From: UBA1672 sp963977495
GTDB taxonomy: Bacteria > Pseudomonadota > Alphaproteobacteria > Micavibrionales > Micavibrionaceae
Direction: 5' to 3'
Assembly: GCA_963977495.1 (NCBI GenBank)
Contig: CAXBOT010000001.1
Span: forward strand, 124,001-188,000
Length of the DNA stretch: 64,000 nt
Of the stretch, positions 8,814-16,955 are shown piece by piece; the stretch's first letter is position 1; every line of letters starts with the position of its first letter. Position numbers and translations under genes: made by a program. A model generated the notes under the pieces. That model did no database searches. It was not told the DNA's origin and saw nothing but the letters and a program-made list of their open reading frames with translations.

Positions 8814-9732
8814 GGTTCTGGCTTTTCTGGTTTTCTAACGCGGTTTTAAATCCTGCGGCGATGGTGTTGGTTGTAACCCGTAATAAATCAAGATATGTCG
8901 GCACGACGCCGTCTGCTGTGCTGAGTGAATCAACATATAAAACACCGCCGTAAAGCGCGCCCGTTTCGGCGGCAACCTGCACAGCAGGGCGCGGGGATAT
9001 GGTGCTTTCGCTAAAAACAACGGGGATATTATGGGCACGTACAGCGTCAATAACTTTGCGCACCTGTTGGGGCGTGCCTTGCTGTTCGGCGTTGATCGGC
9101 CAAAGGTACATTTCCTTCATCCCCATATCTTTTGCGAGATAGCTAAATGCGCCTTCGCTGGTCACTAGGTAGCGTTTGTTTTCGGGTATGTCGGCAAGGG
9201 CGCGATCCATGTCGGCGCGCAAGGCCTGTATTTTGATAACATAATCATGGGCGTTGCGATTGTAAGTTTCGGTATTATCAGGGTCAATATCAACAAAGGC
9301 CTTGCGGATATTTTCAACATAAATCAGGGCATTTTCTGTCGACATCCACGCATGGGGGTTGGGCTTGCCGCTGTACGTGCCTTCATAAATGGATTGGGGG
9401 ATGATGCCATCAGATACCACAATATTGGGCACATCCTTTACGTCGCGCAAAAACCGCGTGAACCAGCGCTCCAGATTAAGGCCGTTCCAGAAAATAATAT
9501 CTGCCCCTTGTGTGCGGACAATATCTTGCGGGGTTGGTTGATAGTCGTGAATTTCCGCCCCCGCTTTTGTAATCGATTCTACGCTTGCGGCGTCGCCCGC
9601 GACATTGCGTGCAATATCGGCGATAACGGTAAAGGTTGTGACGGCTTTTATCTTTTTTTTCGCAAATGCAGGGGGAGCAAACAATCCTGAAGCCGCGATA
9701 ATGAACAGACTTAAAATGATATTTTTAGACAC
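8806..9732 (-). CDS. sitA: Mn/Fe ABC transporter substrate-binding protein (SitA-like)
   Basis: This periplasmic cluster A-I binding protein has a signal peptide at residues 1-24 (ending APPAFA). Predicted metal ligands are His in EIHDYQP, His in NPHAWMS, Glu in TSEGAFSY and Asp in VDSLS. The H-H-E-D set is that of Mn/Fe proteins, not the H-H-H set of zinc proteins. The start codon is GTG. It is the first gene of sitABCD-mntR; the intergenic region upstream holds a perfect inverted repeat that is a likely MntR operator. Confidence 0.88.
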   Translation of the reverse strand: MSKNIILSLFIIAASGLFAPPAFAKKKIKAVTTFTVIADIARNVAGDAASVESITKAGAEIHDYQPTPQDIVRTQGADIIFWNGLNLERWFTRFLRDVKDVPNIVVSDGIIPQSIYEGTYSGKPNPHAWMSTENALIYVENIRKAFVDIDPDNTETYNRNAHDYVIKIQALRADMDRALADIPENKRYLVTSEGAFSYLAKDMGMKEMYLWPINAEQQGTPQQVRKVIDAVRAHNIPVVFSESTISPRPAVQVAAETGALYGGVLYVDSLSTADGVVPTYLDLLRVTTNTIAAGFKTALENQKSQNHE

Positions 9733-9769
9733 GATACAGCCTATGATTAGTTAGTAGGTACTTCAAAGT

Positions 9770-9783
9770 TTAGCACTTGCTAA
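9770..9783. promoter_or_regulatory. Putative MntR operator upstream of sitA
   Basis: TTAGCACTTGCTAA is a perfect inverted repeat (TTAGCA / TGCTAA, two-base centre) lying 38 bases before the sitA start. Metal repressors of the MntR family bind short palindromes, and mntR is the last gene of this operon, so feedback control is expected. The repeat is seen; its binding by MntR is inferred. Confidence 0.5.
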
Positions 9784-10026
9784 TTCCTTGCGCAATAGCT
9801 GTGTTTAAAACCGCAGTTTTCAAGGGGTAAGCGCTATAAAATATTCGGGTGTGGAGAGAAGGAAAATAATAATAACCATCCGGGGCGGCTTTGTGCGATA
9901 ATGATTACATAGGGATGTTAAATTAAAAGCGCTCATTATCCTTTTGATATCTTGGGTGTTTTGTAAAAAGTGCGATGCGTTTCTCTGTAAGAAGGAGGGA
10001 GGAACGGCGCGTACAGAAAAGTTTTT

Positions 10027-11379
10027 ATGACTTTGAGTGCAGGAAACATACTCGATGCCGCGCAGTCTTCGCGGCTCACAGCAATAAAGCAAACGGCCAG
10101 GAAACTGGACGAAACATCTGTGCGCCTTGCAACTGGGCTGGATGTGAACAGTGCGCTGGATGATCCGCAGAATTACTTTGCCGCTTTTGCCTTGCGTAAT
10201 AAGGCGGCAGACCTCACCCGATTATTGGATGGCATTACCCAGAGCATCCGCACTGTGGAGTTGGCCGAAGACGGGCTGCAGGCTGATTTGAAAATTCTGG
10301 ATCAGGCCGAAAGCTATTTACTGGATCTCGAGCAAAAATATCGATCAGGCGAAATTGAAACACAGGCTGTACAGGGGGGCTTTCAACCCACCAATGAAAC
10401 AGATGTGACGTTCGCAGGCGTGGGGGACTTGGCCGTCTATGTCGGAAGTCAGGACTCACCGAGCTCAGGATCAATTACGGTTATTGATGATAATCAGGTT
10501 ACGTTTGATGGAAATTACTGGCGGCGGAAGGCTTTCAATTATTCGATTACACCCGATAGTGTTCTAACGTTTGAATTCAGAAGTAGCCTCGAGCCGGAAA
10601 TTGCCGCGATTGGTTTTGATAATGATACAAATTTCAGTAACGGCAATTCGCACTTTTTCTTTCTGCACGGCACACAAACCAGCGGCATAACCTATGACGC
10701 GCCCGTTGCGACCTATGATTATGACGGATCAGGCAATTGGGTAGAGGTGGAGATACCGGTTGGGACATTCTTTACGGGTAATTTCGCCAACATAACATTT
10801 GTGCATGACGATGATGCTTTGCCTTACGGTAATGCAAGCTACCGAAACATCACGCTGCGTGAGGGCGCAAAACAAGTCGGGCCAACAGTTGAGCAGGCGA
10901 CCAGAGATCTGGCTTCGGAGTATATTAAAATCGTTAGCCAAATTGATGCTATTGCCGAGGATGCCAATTATCGCGGTATTAATCTGTTAGGCGGCGAAGA
11001 TCTTGTAACAGATTTCAATCGGAATCGCACAACGTCCCTGACCAGTAAGGGCGTGGATGCAACCTATAACGGCCTGGGTTTGGATGTTGATGATTTCGAT
11101 TCTATCGAGGCGGTGCAAAAGAAAATAGATCAAGTGCGCAAGGCAAGGCAGACCTTGCGTCGTTACAGTGCAACGCTTGCGAATAATTTTGATGTAATAA
11201 AGATGCGTTATGATTTTATCCGTAATCAAATCAGTACGGCAAAGTCAGGGGCGGATGATTTAACTCTTGCCGATCAAAATGAGGAGGGCGCAAACATGCT
11301 CGCCCTACAAACCCGTCAACAAATCCAATTCAGTATTTTAGCGCAACCACCGGCGAATATATTGTCGATCCTATCGTGA
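10027..11379 (+). CDS. Flagellin with inserted central domain
   Basis: The N-terminal 100 residues are flagellin-like: a SAGNILDA start, a coiled helix with SALDDPQNYF, then DGITQSIRTVELAEDGL. The C-terminal 150 residues hold the matching helices, including DANYRGINLLGGEDL and the end NMLALQTRQQIQFSILA. Between them (about 120-285) lies a beta-rich segment that resembles a lectin or carbohydrate-binding sandwich and not a standard flagellin D2/D3 domain. A purine-rich AAGGAGGGAGG sequence lies about 25 bases before the ATG, farther than usual, with no in-frame start closer to it. No other flagellar gene is in the window. It is followed after 18 bases by a secreted protein gene, probably cotranscribed. 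Confidence 0.8.
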   Translation: MTLSAGNILDAAQSSRLTAIKQTARKLDETSVRLATGLDVNSALDDPQNYFAAFALRNKAADLTRLLDGITQSIRTVELAEDGLQADLKILDQAESYLLDLEQKYRSGEIETQAVQGGFQPTNETDVTFAGVGDLAVYVGSQDSPSSGSITVIDDNQVTFDGNYWRRKAFNYSITPDSVLTFEFRSSLEPEIAAIGFDNDTNFSNGNSHFFFLHGTQTSGITYDAPVATYDYDGSGNWVEVEIPVGTFFTGNFANITFVHDDDALPYGNASYRNITLREGAKQVGPTVEQATRDLASEYIKIVSQIDAIAEDANYRGINLLGGEDLVTDFNRNRTTSLTSKGVDATYNGLGLDVDDFDSIEAVQKKIDQVRKARQTLRRYSATLANNFDVIKMRYDFIRNQISTAKSGADDLTLADQNEEGANMLALQTRQQIQFSILAQPPANILSILS

Positions 11380-11397
11380 CGGCGCTAAGGGGGAATC

Positions 11398-12240
11398 ATG
11401 CAAAATCATTTACTATTATTGAGTGTGTTGGTCATTACCGCGTTGGTGCCATCCCTGTCACACGCCCAAGTCTGCGGCTCTGACGGGCGGACGCTGTTTC
11501 AATGTGTTTTTGAAAACGCGACGCAACAGGTGACAATTTGTCTTGACAATGATGCGGTTCGTTATGCTCTGGGCATTGTCGGGGAAGAGTCCATTGTTCA
11601 GTTGAGCCAAGGCGTTGACAGTATCAGTTATACCGCCGGCGCGCCTGATGGATCAAAAGCGCACGAACTGGCTTTTTATGCGAAGGCGGGCGTTCATCAT
11701 TTTGTTTTTGCACCAACCATAGCAACCAGTACGACCCTGTCGATTATTTCGAACACAAAGGAACGCCGCGACTATACGTGCGCACCCGCAAGCATCACGC
11801 CGCAAGATCCAAAGCAAGGTATCGGGCAGTTGATCCCCATATTGTCCGATGGTCAAAGCAGGCTAGCGGCTTGCCGCAAAAGCGCGGAATATAGGGAAAA
11901 TCCTGCGGCTTGCCTTGGGCGGATACAAAAAGCCTGCCGATTGATCTTTGCAAGTACGGGGCAGCCCTGTGAAGAGAGCGAGCTTGATGTATGGAATGGT
12001 CTAATGGCTGAGGCACTGGCCAAAGTCGTTGCCCATTACAATGATGCTGACTTTACCGCAAAGATGATACAGGCACAGAAAATATGGGAAACCAGCCGCG
12101 TTGCCGATTGCGCCGTTGCGGGCGGAACCGTATTTAACACCTATGTTCCGGAAGTCGGTGAACAGGAATGTCTGATTTATTTGGCGGCGCAGCGGCTTCG
12201 GTTTCTTGAGGTGATTACGCATGATGCCAGTTTGCGCTAA
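11398..12240 (+). CDS. Secreted protein with C-terminal LprI-like (lysozyme inhibitor type) domain
   Basis: A signal peptide (1-24, ending LSHA) directs this 280-residue protein to the periplasm. Residues 25-125 are beta-rich with paired cysteines (C27, C36, C48 region). The C-terminal half is helical with Cys residues in the pattern CRKSAEYRENPAACLG and ends ECLIYLAAQRLRFLE, which resembles the LprI/DUF1311 fold found in proteins that bind lysozyme. An AAGGGGG ribosome binding site precedes the ATG. It follows the flagellin gene closely; whether it serves the flagellum is unknown. Confidence 0.55.
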   Translation: MQNHLLLLSVLVITALVPSLSHAQVCGSDGRTLFQCVFENATQQVTICLDNDAVRYALGIVGEESIVQLSQGVDSISYTAGAPDGSKAHELAFYAKAGVHHFVFAPTIATSTTLSIISNTKERRDYTCAPASITPQDPKQGIGQLIPILSDGQSRLAACRKSAEYRENPAACLGRIQKACRLIFASTGQPCEESELDVWNGLMAEALAKVVAHYNDADFTAKMIQAQKIWETSRVADCAVAGGTVFNTYVPEVGEQECLIYLAAQRLRFLEVITHDASLR

Positions 12241-12343
12241 AAACAAACAGGGCGGTGGGATGCGCTCTATGTCGTAAGGCACTGTCATTTCCGCGTGTCT
12301 TCTATTGTATGTATGATTTTGCAGTGCTTGGAAAGGTCTTGAG

Positions 12344-12418
12344 TGGTGGGCGGTACAGGGATTGAACCTGTGACCCCTTGCGTGTCGAGCAAGTGCTCTA
12401 CCGCTGAGCTAACCGCCC
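12344..12418 (-). tRNA. tRNA-Val(GAC)
   Basis: The minus strand folds as a 75-base cloverleaf with acceptor GGGCGGT / ACCGCCC, D-arm with AGCTCAGCGGTAGAGC, anticodon stem CTTGC/GCAAG around a loop with GAC, a T-loop TTCAATC, and encoded CCA. Confidence 0.95.
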
Positions 12419-12501
12419 ACTCTTATATTTGCGATAGGGGGATAGTCGTACTGGCATTCGCAGAAAATTTCAAGCGTAAAAATAAATAAAGCGATGCAAT
12501 G

Positions 12502-12870
12502 CTAAGACGCTAATACGTCTTCAACCTGTTGCACCAGATCATTGAGGTGAAAAGGCTTAGAGAGCACTTGTGGCTGCTCTTGTTCTTTCATGTCTTTGTG
12601 GCGCTCCATGATCATTGCGGCAAATCCGGTAATAAACATGATTTTCATTTCGGGGTGCAGATCTGTCGCTTTTTGCGCCAATTCAATCCCGTCAATGCCG
12701 GGGATTACAATATCAGTGAGCAGAAGGTCGAAGGTCGCATCTTCTTTTAGAACGCTGAGCGCTTCACTGCCGTTTGTTCTGGAAACAACGTCGTGTCCGG
12801 CGCGCCCAAGGGCGATAACCAGAAAGTTCAGCATTGATTTGTCGTCTTCGGCCAACAATATGCGCGCCAT
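12502..12870 (-). CDS. cpdR: CpdR-like single-domain response regulator
   Basis: This 122-residue protein is one receiver domain: acidic pair EDD near the N-terminus, phospho-acceptor Asp in LLLTDIVIPGIDG, and conserved Lys in SKPFH. The ILLAEDDKSMLNFLVIALG start and the KIMFITGFAA and KPFHLNDLV segments match CpdR. In Caulobacter, unphosphorylated CpdR directs ClpXP to its substrates during the cell cycle. CpdR is phosphorylated by the CckA-ChpT relay; a CckA-like kinase is encoded at 19.3 kb. I chose the ATG at 12870, giving MARILL, over one five codons upstream. Confidence 0.85.
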   Translation of the reverse strand: MARILLAEDDKSMLNFLVIALGRAGHDVVSRTNGSEALSVLKEDATFDLLLTDIVIPGIDGIELAQKATDLHPEMKIMFITGFAAMIMERHKDMKEQEQPQVLSKPFHLNDLVQQVEDVLAS

Positions 12871-12944
12871 GTGTGTTCCATTCAATCGTCAATGAGAGTG
12901 CAATGCGCGAGTGTAGATAAAAAACACATGGTTAGGCAAATATT

Positions 12945-13976
12945 TTATACGAATGCCATAAATTGTTTTCCGGCGGTATGCCAACTGAAATTATCTTGAA
13001 CATAGCGTACGCGGGCGGTCTCATCGGTATTTTGTATGATTTCTTTGGCCAGGGCGGCCAGATCATCGCCGAGCAAACCCAAGGTGTCATTGATGATAAT
13101 GTCCCTTGGCCCCATCACATCATAGGCAACGATAGGCAAACCACAGGCGAGTGCTTCGATTAAAACAATGCCGAATGTATCGGTTTTAGAGGGGAACACA
13201 AAAACATCGGAGGCGCGATAATAATCCGCGAGTTCTTTCCCTGCCTTTTTACCGACAAAGAGCGCATCGGGGTATTTTCTTTCTAATTCGTGACGGACAG
13301 GCCCATCGCCAACCATCACTTTGCTTCCCGCCCATTCCATATCGAGGAACGCTTCCAGATTTTTTTCCAGAGCAATGCGCCCGACATAAAGGGCAATTGG
13401 TGCTTTTATGTCGGTTAAGATGGTTTTTTTGCCCGGATGAAACACCGTAAAATCAACGCCGCGCGTCAGGTGCTTCATGGGGGTGTCGAATTGCCACTGC
13501 TTCAATTGATCTTCAAGGCTTTGCGTGGAGACGAATAGTGTTGAGGACGGAGCGTGGAAATGCCGCACAATGCGAATGGCCTGTTTGTGCACGGCCTTAT
13601 AGAGCGGCGGGATCAGCCAAGCAAAGCGTTTGGCAACGTAATCAGGGAATTGCGTATGGAATGATGTCGTGAACGGTAGATTGTTTTTGATACAATATTT
13701 GCGCGCCGCCCAGCCAAGTGGCCCTTCGGTGGCAATATGAATTTTGTCGGGCTTGAAATCCCTTATCATGCGCTTCATACGGCGATAAGGGCGGATAACC
13801 AGTTTAATTTCAGGGTAAAACGGCATGGGGATGCTGGCGGCGAAGTCGGCGGGGCCAATGACCTCTGCTTTGTGGTTCAGCACCAGCAGTTCTTTGCGTA
13901 AATATTCGTATGTACGTACAACGCCGTTAACCTGCGGATGCCATGCGTCACTGATGATTAGAACTTTCATAGACAT
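12945..13976 (-). CDS. GT4-family glycosyltransferase (mannosyltransferase-like)
   Basis: This 343-residue, GT-B fold enzyme probably transfers a sugar from a nucleotide donor to a lipid or polysaccharide acceptor. Visible family features are the glycine-rich N-terminal acceptor loop (DAWHPQVNGVVRT), the central FTTSFHTQFP segment, LYVGRIALEKN at the start of the donor domain, and the E-x7-E motif (FGIVLIEALACGLPI). Its closest named relatives are alpha-mannosyltransferases and sulfolipid synthases of the GDP-mannose type. No signal peptide is seen. It stands alone on the minus strand and the next gene is divergent. Confidence 0.8.
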   Translation of the reverse strand: MSMKVLIISDAWHPQVNGVVRTYEYLRKELLVLNHKAEVIGPADFAASIPMPFYPEIKLVIRPYRRMKRMIRDFKPDKIHIATEGPLGWAARKYCIKNNLPFTTSFHTQFPDYVAKRFAWLIPPLYKAVHKQAIRIVRHFHAPSSTLFVSTQSLEDQLKQWQFDTPMKHLTRGVDFTVFHPGKKTILTDIKAPIALYVGRIALEKNLEAFLDMEWAGSKVMVGDGPVRHELERKYPDALFVGKKAGKELADYYRASDVFVFPSKTDTFGIVLIEALACGLPIVAYDVMGPRDIIINDTLGLLGDDLAALAKEIIQNTDETARVRYVQDNFSWHTAGKQFMAFV

Positions 13977-14053
13977 TTTTCGTATTCGGCTTTACAATTG
14001 GGTGCAGGGCGAAACCCCTGAAAATTATATTCACCCTAATCGCGATTGTAATC

Positions 14054-15646
14054 ATGCTCAATAGATTTTTTAAAGCACCCGCTGCGTATATGCTTATTTT
14101 CGGGCTGTCTGTTTCTGCCGTGGGTATGACATCAACGTACGCGTATGCGCAACAATGCAATGCGCCATATGAAACGATAACGCGCCTCCACCATCCTGAT
14201 CCGGGGGCGTTTATGGTGTGGAATACAATTTATGGCGAGGAAGGGCGACAGGAAAAGTTCGCGTCTGCGATTGCGCAAGATGATGGCGGTGTGATCGCCG
14301 CGGGTCAGGTTGTTATGACCGCAGGTGTCCGCCCGTCATTATTGTTGGTCGCGTTTGATAAGCGCGGACGTAAGGCTTGGGAAAAAATTCATGGCATCCC
14401 ATATCTGGATGGCGTGGTGAAAATTTTACAGGATGGGGGTGGTTCTGTAATTTTGGCAAATCAAAAGCCAAATGAAAAAGACGGCAATATCTGGATGGGG
14501 TTCTTCGATGGGGCAGGGCAATTAAAATCACAAAAAATAATCAAGAACCCATCACAAAATCTGCATGCCAACGATATACAACCAAGGGTTGGTGGCGATG
14601 GGTGGGTTGTTACAATGTCATCTATCCATGGCGTGGTAAAAGGCGAGGCAGAATTACAAAAAAATGCGACCGTTTTAATACTCGACCGTGAAGGAAAACA
14701 GGTTGGCAACCGTTCTTATATTTTAGGGAAGAAAACACAGGTTTCAAACCTCGGTGTATCGAAATTTAGTGATGATCGCTATGGTTATATCGCAACGGGG
14801 TATTTCGAAAACAACGAAGGGAAGAATATCGGGTGGGCTTTGCGCCTTAATCCTGATTTGTCGATTGTTTGGCAAAGGGAGTTTAGTCGCGGTATTTCGG
14901 CCAATGTCGTGTCCTCTGTGAATGATGGGCATGGGGGTGTACTTGTTGCAGGGAATATTAAAGCAGCCGATTCAAAGGCTGGCGGTGTTTGGCTTGCGAA
15001 GCTCGAAGATGCAGACGGCAGCATGCGCTGGCAACGTTATTATATGGGTGAAACAGAAGAGCATACATATAGTGTGCGCGGGGTAAGCGTTAATAAAGAT
15101 GGTTTGATTGCTTTATTGATGATGGCAAAATTTGATGAAAAGGATTCCGCGCAACAGCAGAGCGACCCATCTGCTCAGGATAAAATGTCAGGCTTTGGAA
15201 TCACCAGTCAAAGCGATTACGCGCACCTGCTAACGCTTTCCCCGCGCGGGATAACGCTATCGGGTGATGCCTTTTATTATGGGCAGGGTGTCTTCTTGTC
15301 ACAGTTATTGGAGGATCTGTCAGGTCGCCGTGTGATGGTTGGGTACAGCTTTGTGGAGCCTGATAAAACAGAACAATTGCAAAGGGAAGCATTACAGCCT
15401 AAAAACACACCTTTGCAGGAAGATGGTGTTGTTAACCTGCCGGATGTCGAATTGTCGGATAAGGCAAAAACGGGATTGGCATTGTTACAGAAGAAAATTG
15501 ATGCCCAAACAGTGATTAGCCAAAATGAAGACGTACAAGGCGCAGAAGAATCGGCTAACACAGCAAAGGGAATGGGCGGTCTTGTGCAAAAAGGCTGGGT
15601 GGTTGTTGGTGATATGCCAGACCCGTACGTTGATCCATGCGAGTAA
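14054..15646 (+). CDS. Secreted beta-propeller-like protein
   Basis: A signal peptide of about 33 residues (ending AYAQ) precedes a repetitive protein in which short beta blades recur: DDGGVIAAGQVV, DGGGSVILANQ, GDGWVVTMSS, YGYIATGYFEN, GHGGVLVAGNI and KDGLIALLMM. Each is followed by an aromatic W-x-R/E segment. This is the layout of a beta-propeller of about six or seven blades. After residue 380 the sequence becomes polar and ends near PDPYVDPCE. It is likely periplasmic or surface exposed. I know no specific function. It is followed after 30 bases by rluD. Confidence 0.6.
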   Translation: MLNRFFKAPAAYMLIFGLSVSAVGMTSTYAYAQQCNAPYETITRLHHPDPGAFMVWNTIYGEEGRQEKFASAIAQDDGGVIAAGQVVMTAGVRPSLLLVAFDKRGRKAWEKIHGIPYLDGVVKILQDGGGSVILANQKPNEKDGNIWMGFFDGAGQLKSQKIIKNPSQNLHANDIQPRVGGDGWVVTMSSIHGVVKGEAELQKNATVLILDREGKQVGNRSYILGKKTQVSNLGVSKFSDDRYGYIATGYFENNEGKNIGWALRLNPDLSIVWQREFSRGISANVVSSVNDGHGGVLVAGNIKAADSKAGGVWLAKLEDADGSMRWQRYYMGETEEHTYSVRGVSVNKDGLIALLMMAKFDEKDSAQQQSDPSAQDKMSGFGITSQSDYAHLLTLSPRGITLSGDAFYYGQGVFLSQLLEDLSGRRVMVGYSFVEPDKTEQLQREALQPKNTPLQEDGVVNLPDVELSDKAKTGLALLQKKIDAQTVISQNEDVQGAEESANTAKGMGGLVQKGWVVVGDMPDPYVDPCE

Positions 15647-15676
15647 TATATAATACTTAAAAAACAAAGGGTTGTT

Positions 15677-16672
15677 ATGAGTTCTGAAGGTAATGAATTG
15701 ACTGTTGTTGTGTCGGAGGCGTGTGAGGGCTTGCGTGCGGATAAGGCGTTGAGCACTTTATGTGGGGAGACGCTATCGCGTTCGCGCATCAGGAGCTTGA
15801 TCGACGCCAAGCAGGTTCGGGTTAATGGCGATGTTTTGAAAGCCCCGTCACTTAAGGTGCAGGAGGGAGATTGTTTCGTGCTCACGATACCGCCGCCAAC
15901 GCCGACTACCGCTGCGGCAGAGGATATTCCGCTGAATATTGTATATGAAGATGATGATCTTCTTGTGGTGAATAAAGCCGTAGGGATGGTTGTTCATCCC
16001 GCTGCCGGTCATTGGAGTGGTACGCTGGTCAATGCCTTGAAATTCCATTGTGGGGACAGCCTTTCAGGGATAGGCGGAGAGATCAGGCCGGGGATTGTGC
16101 ATCGGTTGGATAAGGACACGAGCGGCCTTATGCTTGTGGCGAAAAATGACCATGCACATCAGTATCTTAGTGAGCAACTTGCAGATCGTAGTTTAAGTCG
16201 TGTGTATCATGCACTTGTTGTTGGTGTGCCCATGCCCCCCAAGGGCGTGTTGGATAGACCGATAGGGCGTCACAAGCATGATCGCCTAAAGATAAGCGTG
16301 ATGAGCAATGCATTGAAAGACGCGCGCACGCATTATGTGGTGTTAGAGCGCTTTGGTGAGGCGTGCTCTTTGGTTGAGTGTCGCTTGGAAACGGGGCGCA
16401 CGCATCAAATTCGTGTGCATATGGAGGCTTTCGGGCATCAGTTGATTGGCGATAAGCTTTATGGCGCGCAGCCAACCTTGCTAATGTCAAAACTTAGAAT
16501 TGAGGGGTATCCCACTGATACCATTAAACATATATTATCCCACACTCATCAAACTCTGCATGCCAAGGAAATCAGCTTTATTCATCCTGTCACCGAAGAG
16601 CGTATGAGTTTTAGCTCTGAATTGCCGGACGATTTTGCTAACATACTGAAATTATTGGAAAAAGAAACATAA
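15677..16672 (+). CDS. rluD: 23S rRNA pseudouridine synthase RluD-like
   Basis: This RluA-family enzyme isomerises uridine to pseudouridine in 23S rRNA. An S4 domain (residues 15-75, including SRSRIRSLIDAKQVRVNG) precedes the catalytic domain with the HRLDKDTSGLM motif that carries the catalytic Asp, then RVYHALVVG and LETGRTHQIRVHM. At 331 residues with an S4 domain it fits RluD better than RluC or RluA. An AAAGGG site precedes the ATG. Many proteobacteria place rluD near rpoH; that is not the case here. Confidence 0.87.
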   Translation: MSSEGNELTVVVSEACEGLRADKALSTLCGETLSRSRIRSLIDAKQVRVNGDVLKAPSLKVQEGDCFVLTIPPPTPTTAAAEDIPLNIVYEDDDLLVVNKAVGMVVHPAAGHWSGTLVNALKFHCGDSLSGIGGEIRPGIVHRLDKDTSGLMLVAKNDHAHQYLSEQLADRSLSRVYHALVVGVPMPPKGVLDRPIGRHKHDRLKISVMSNALKDARTHYVVLERFGEACSLVECRLETGRTHQIRVHMEAFGHQLIGDKLYGAQPTLLMSKLRIEGYPTDTIKHILSHTHQTLHAKEISFIHPVTEERMSFSSELPDDFANILKLLEKET

Positions 16673-16789
16673 TTTGTATTTACATAAAATTGTATGTATT
16701 ATGAAAGGGTATAGAAAAGAATTTAAGCGATGTGTGTGTTTTAATCCTTTTTGGACATGATTGTTAAAAGTGTTGAGTTAAAAACGAAA

Positions 16790-16889
16790 CGCGCCGAATA
16801 CTATCCCAGATAGGCGCGACAATAAGAAAATGAAGTTTAAAAAACCATAAGTAATAAATTCAACCGCCTTCACGGGCGGTTCTTTTTTT
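16790..16889 (+). ncRNA. Candidate structured RNA or rluD 3' UTR
   Basis: The 283-base gap between rluD and the convergent YjbH-family gene has two strong structures. One is a bulged hairpin at 16790-16818 (CGCGC / GCGCG outer stem, CTATC / GATAG inner stem, CCA loop). The other is a terminator hairpin at 16862-16889. Together they could be a small RNA or a long 3' UTR of rluD. No promoter is obvious in front of the hairpin. Confidence 0.3.
16862..16889 (+). terminator. Rho-independent terminator
   Basis: AACCGCC and GGCGGTT form a perfect seven-base stem with a six-base loop, followed by TCTTTTTTT. It ends transcription reading rightward from rluD, or a small RNA in this gap. Confidence 0.8.
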
Positions 16890-16955
16890 GTGTGTATTGC
16901 ACGCAATTATAACGTGGTATATTTTGTTGGTATAGGCGCGTTATTTTGACGGGTT

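Noticed and set aside
15277..15885. Open frame of 202 codons on the minus strand
   Set aside because: It runs antisense across the end of the beta-propeller gene and the start of rluD; Ser/Thr-rich composition is typical of shadow frames.
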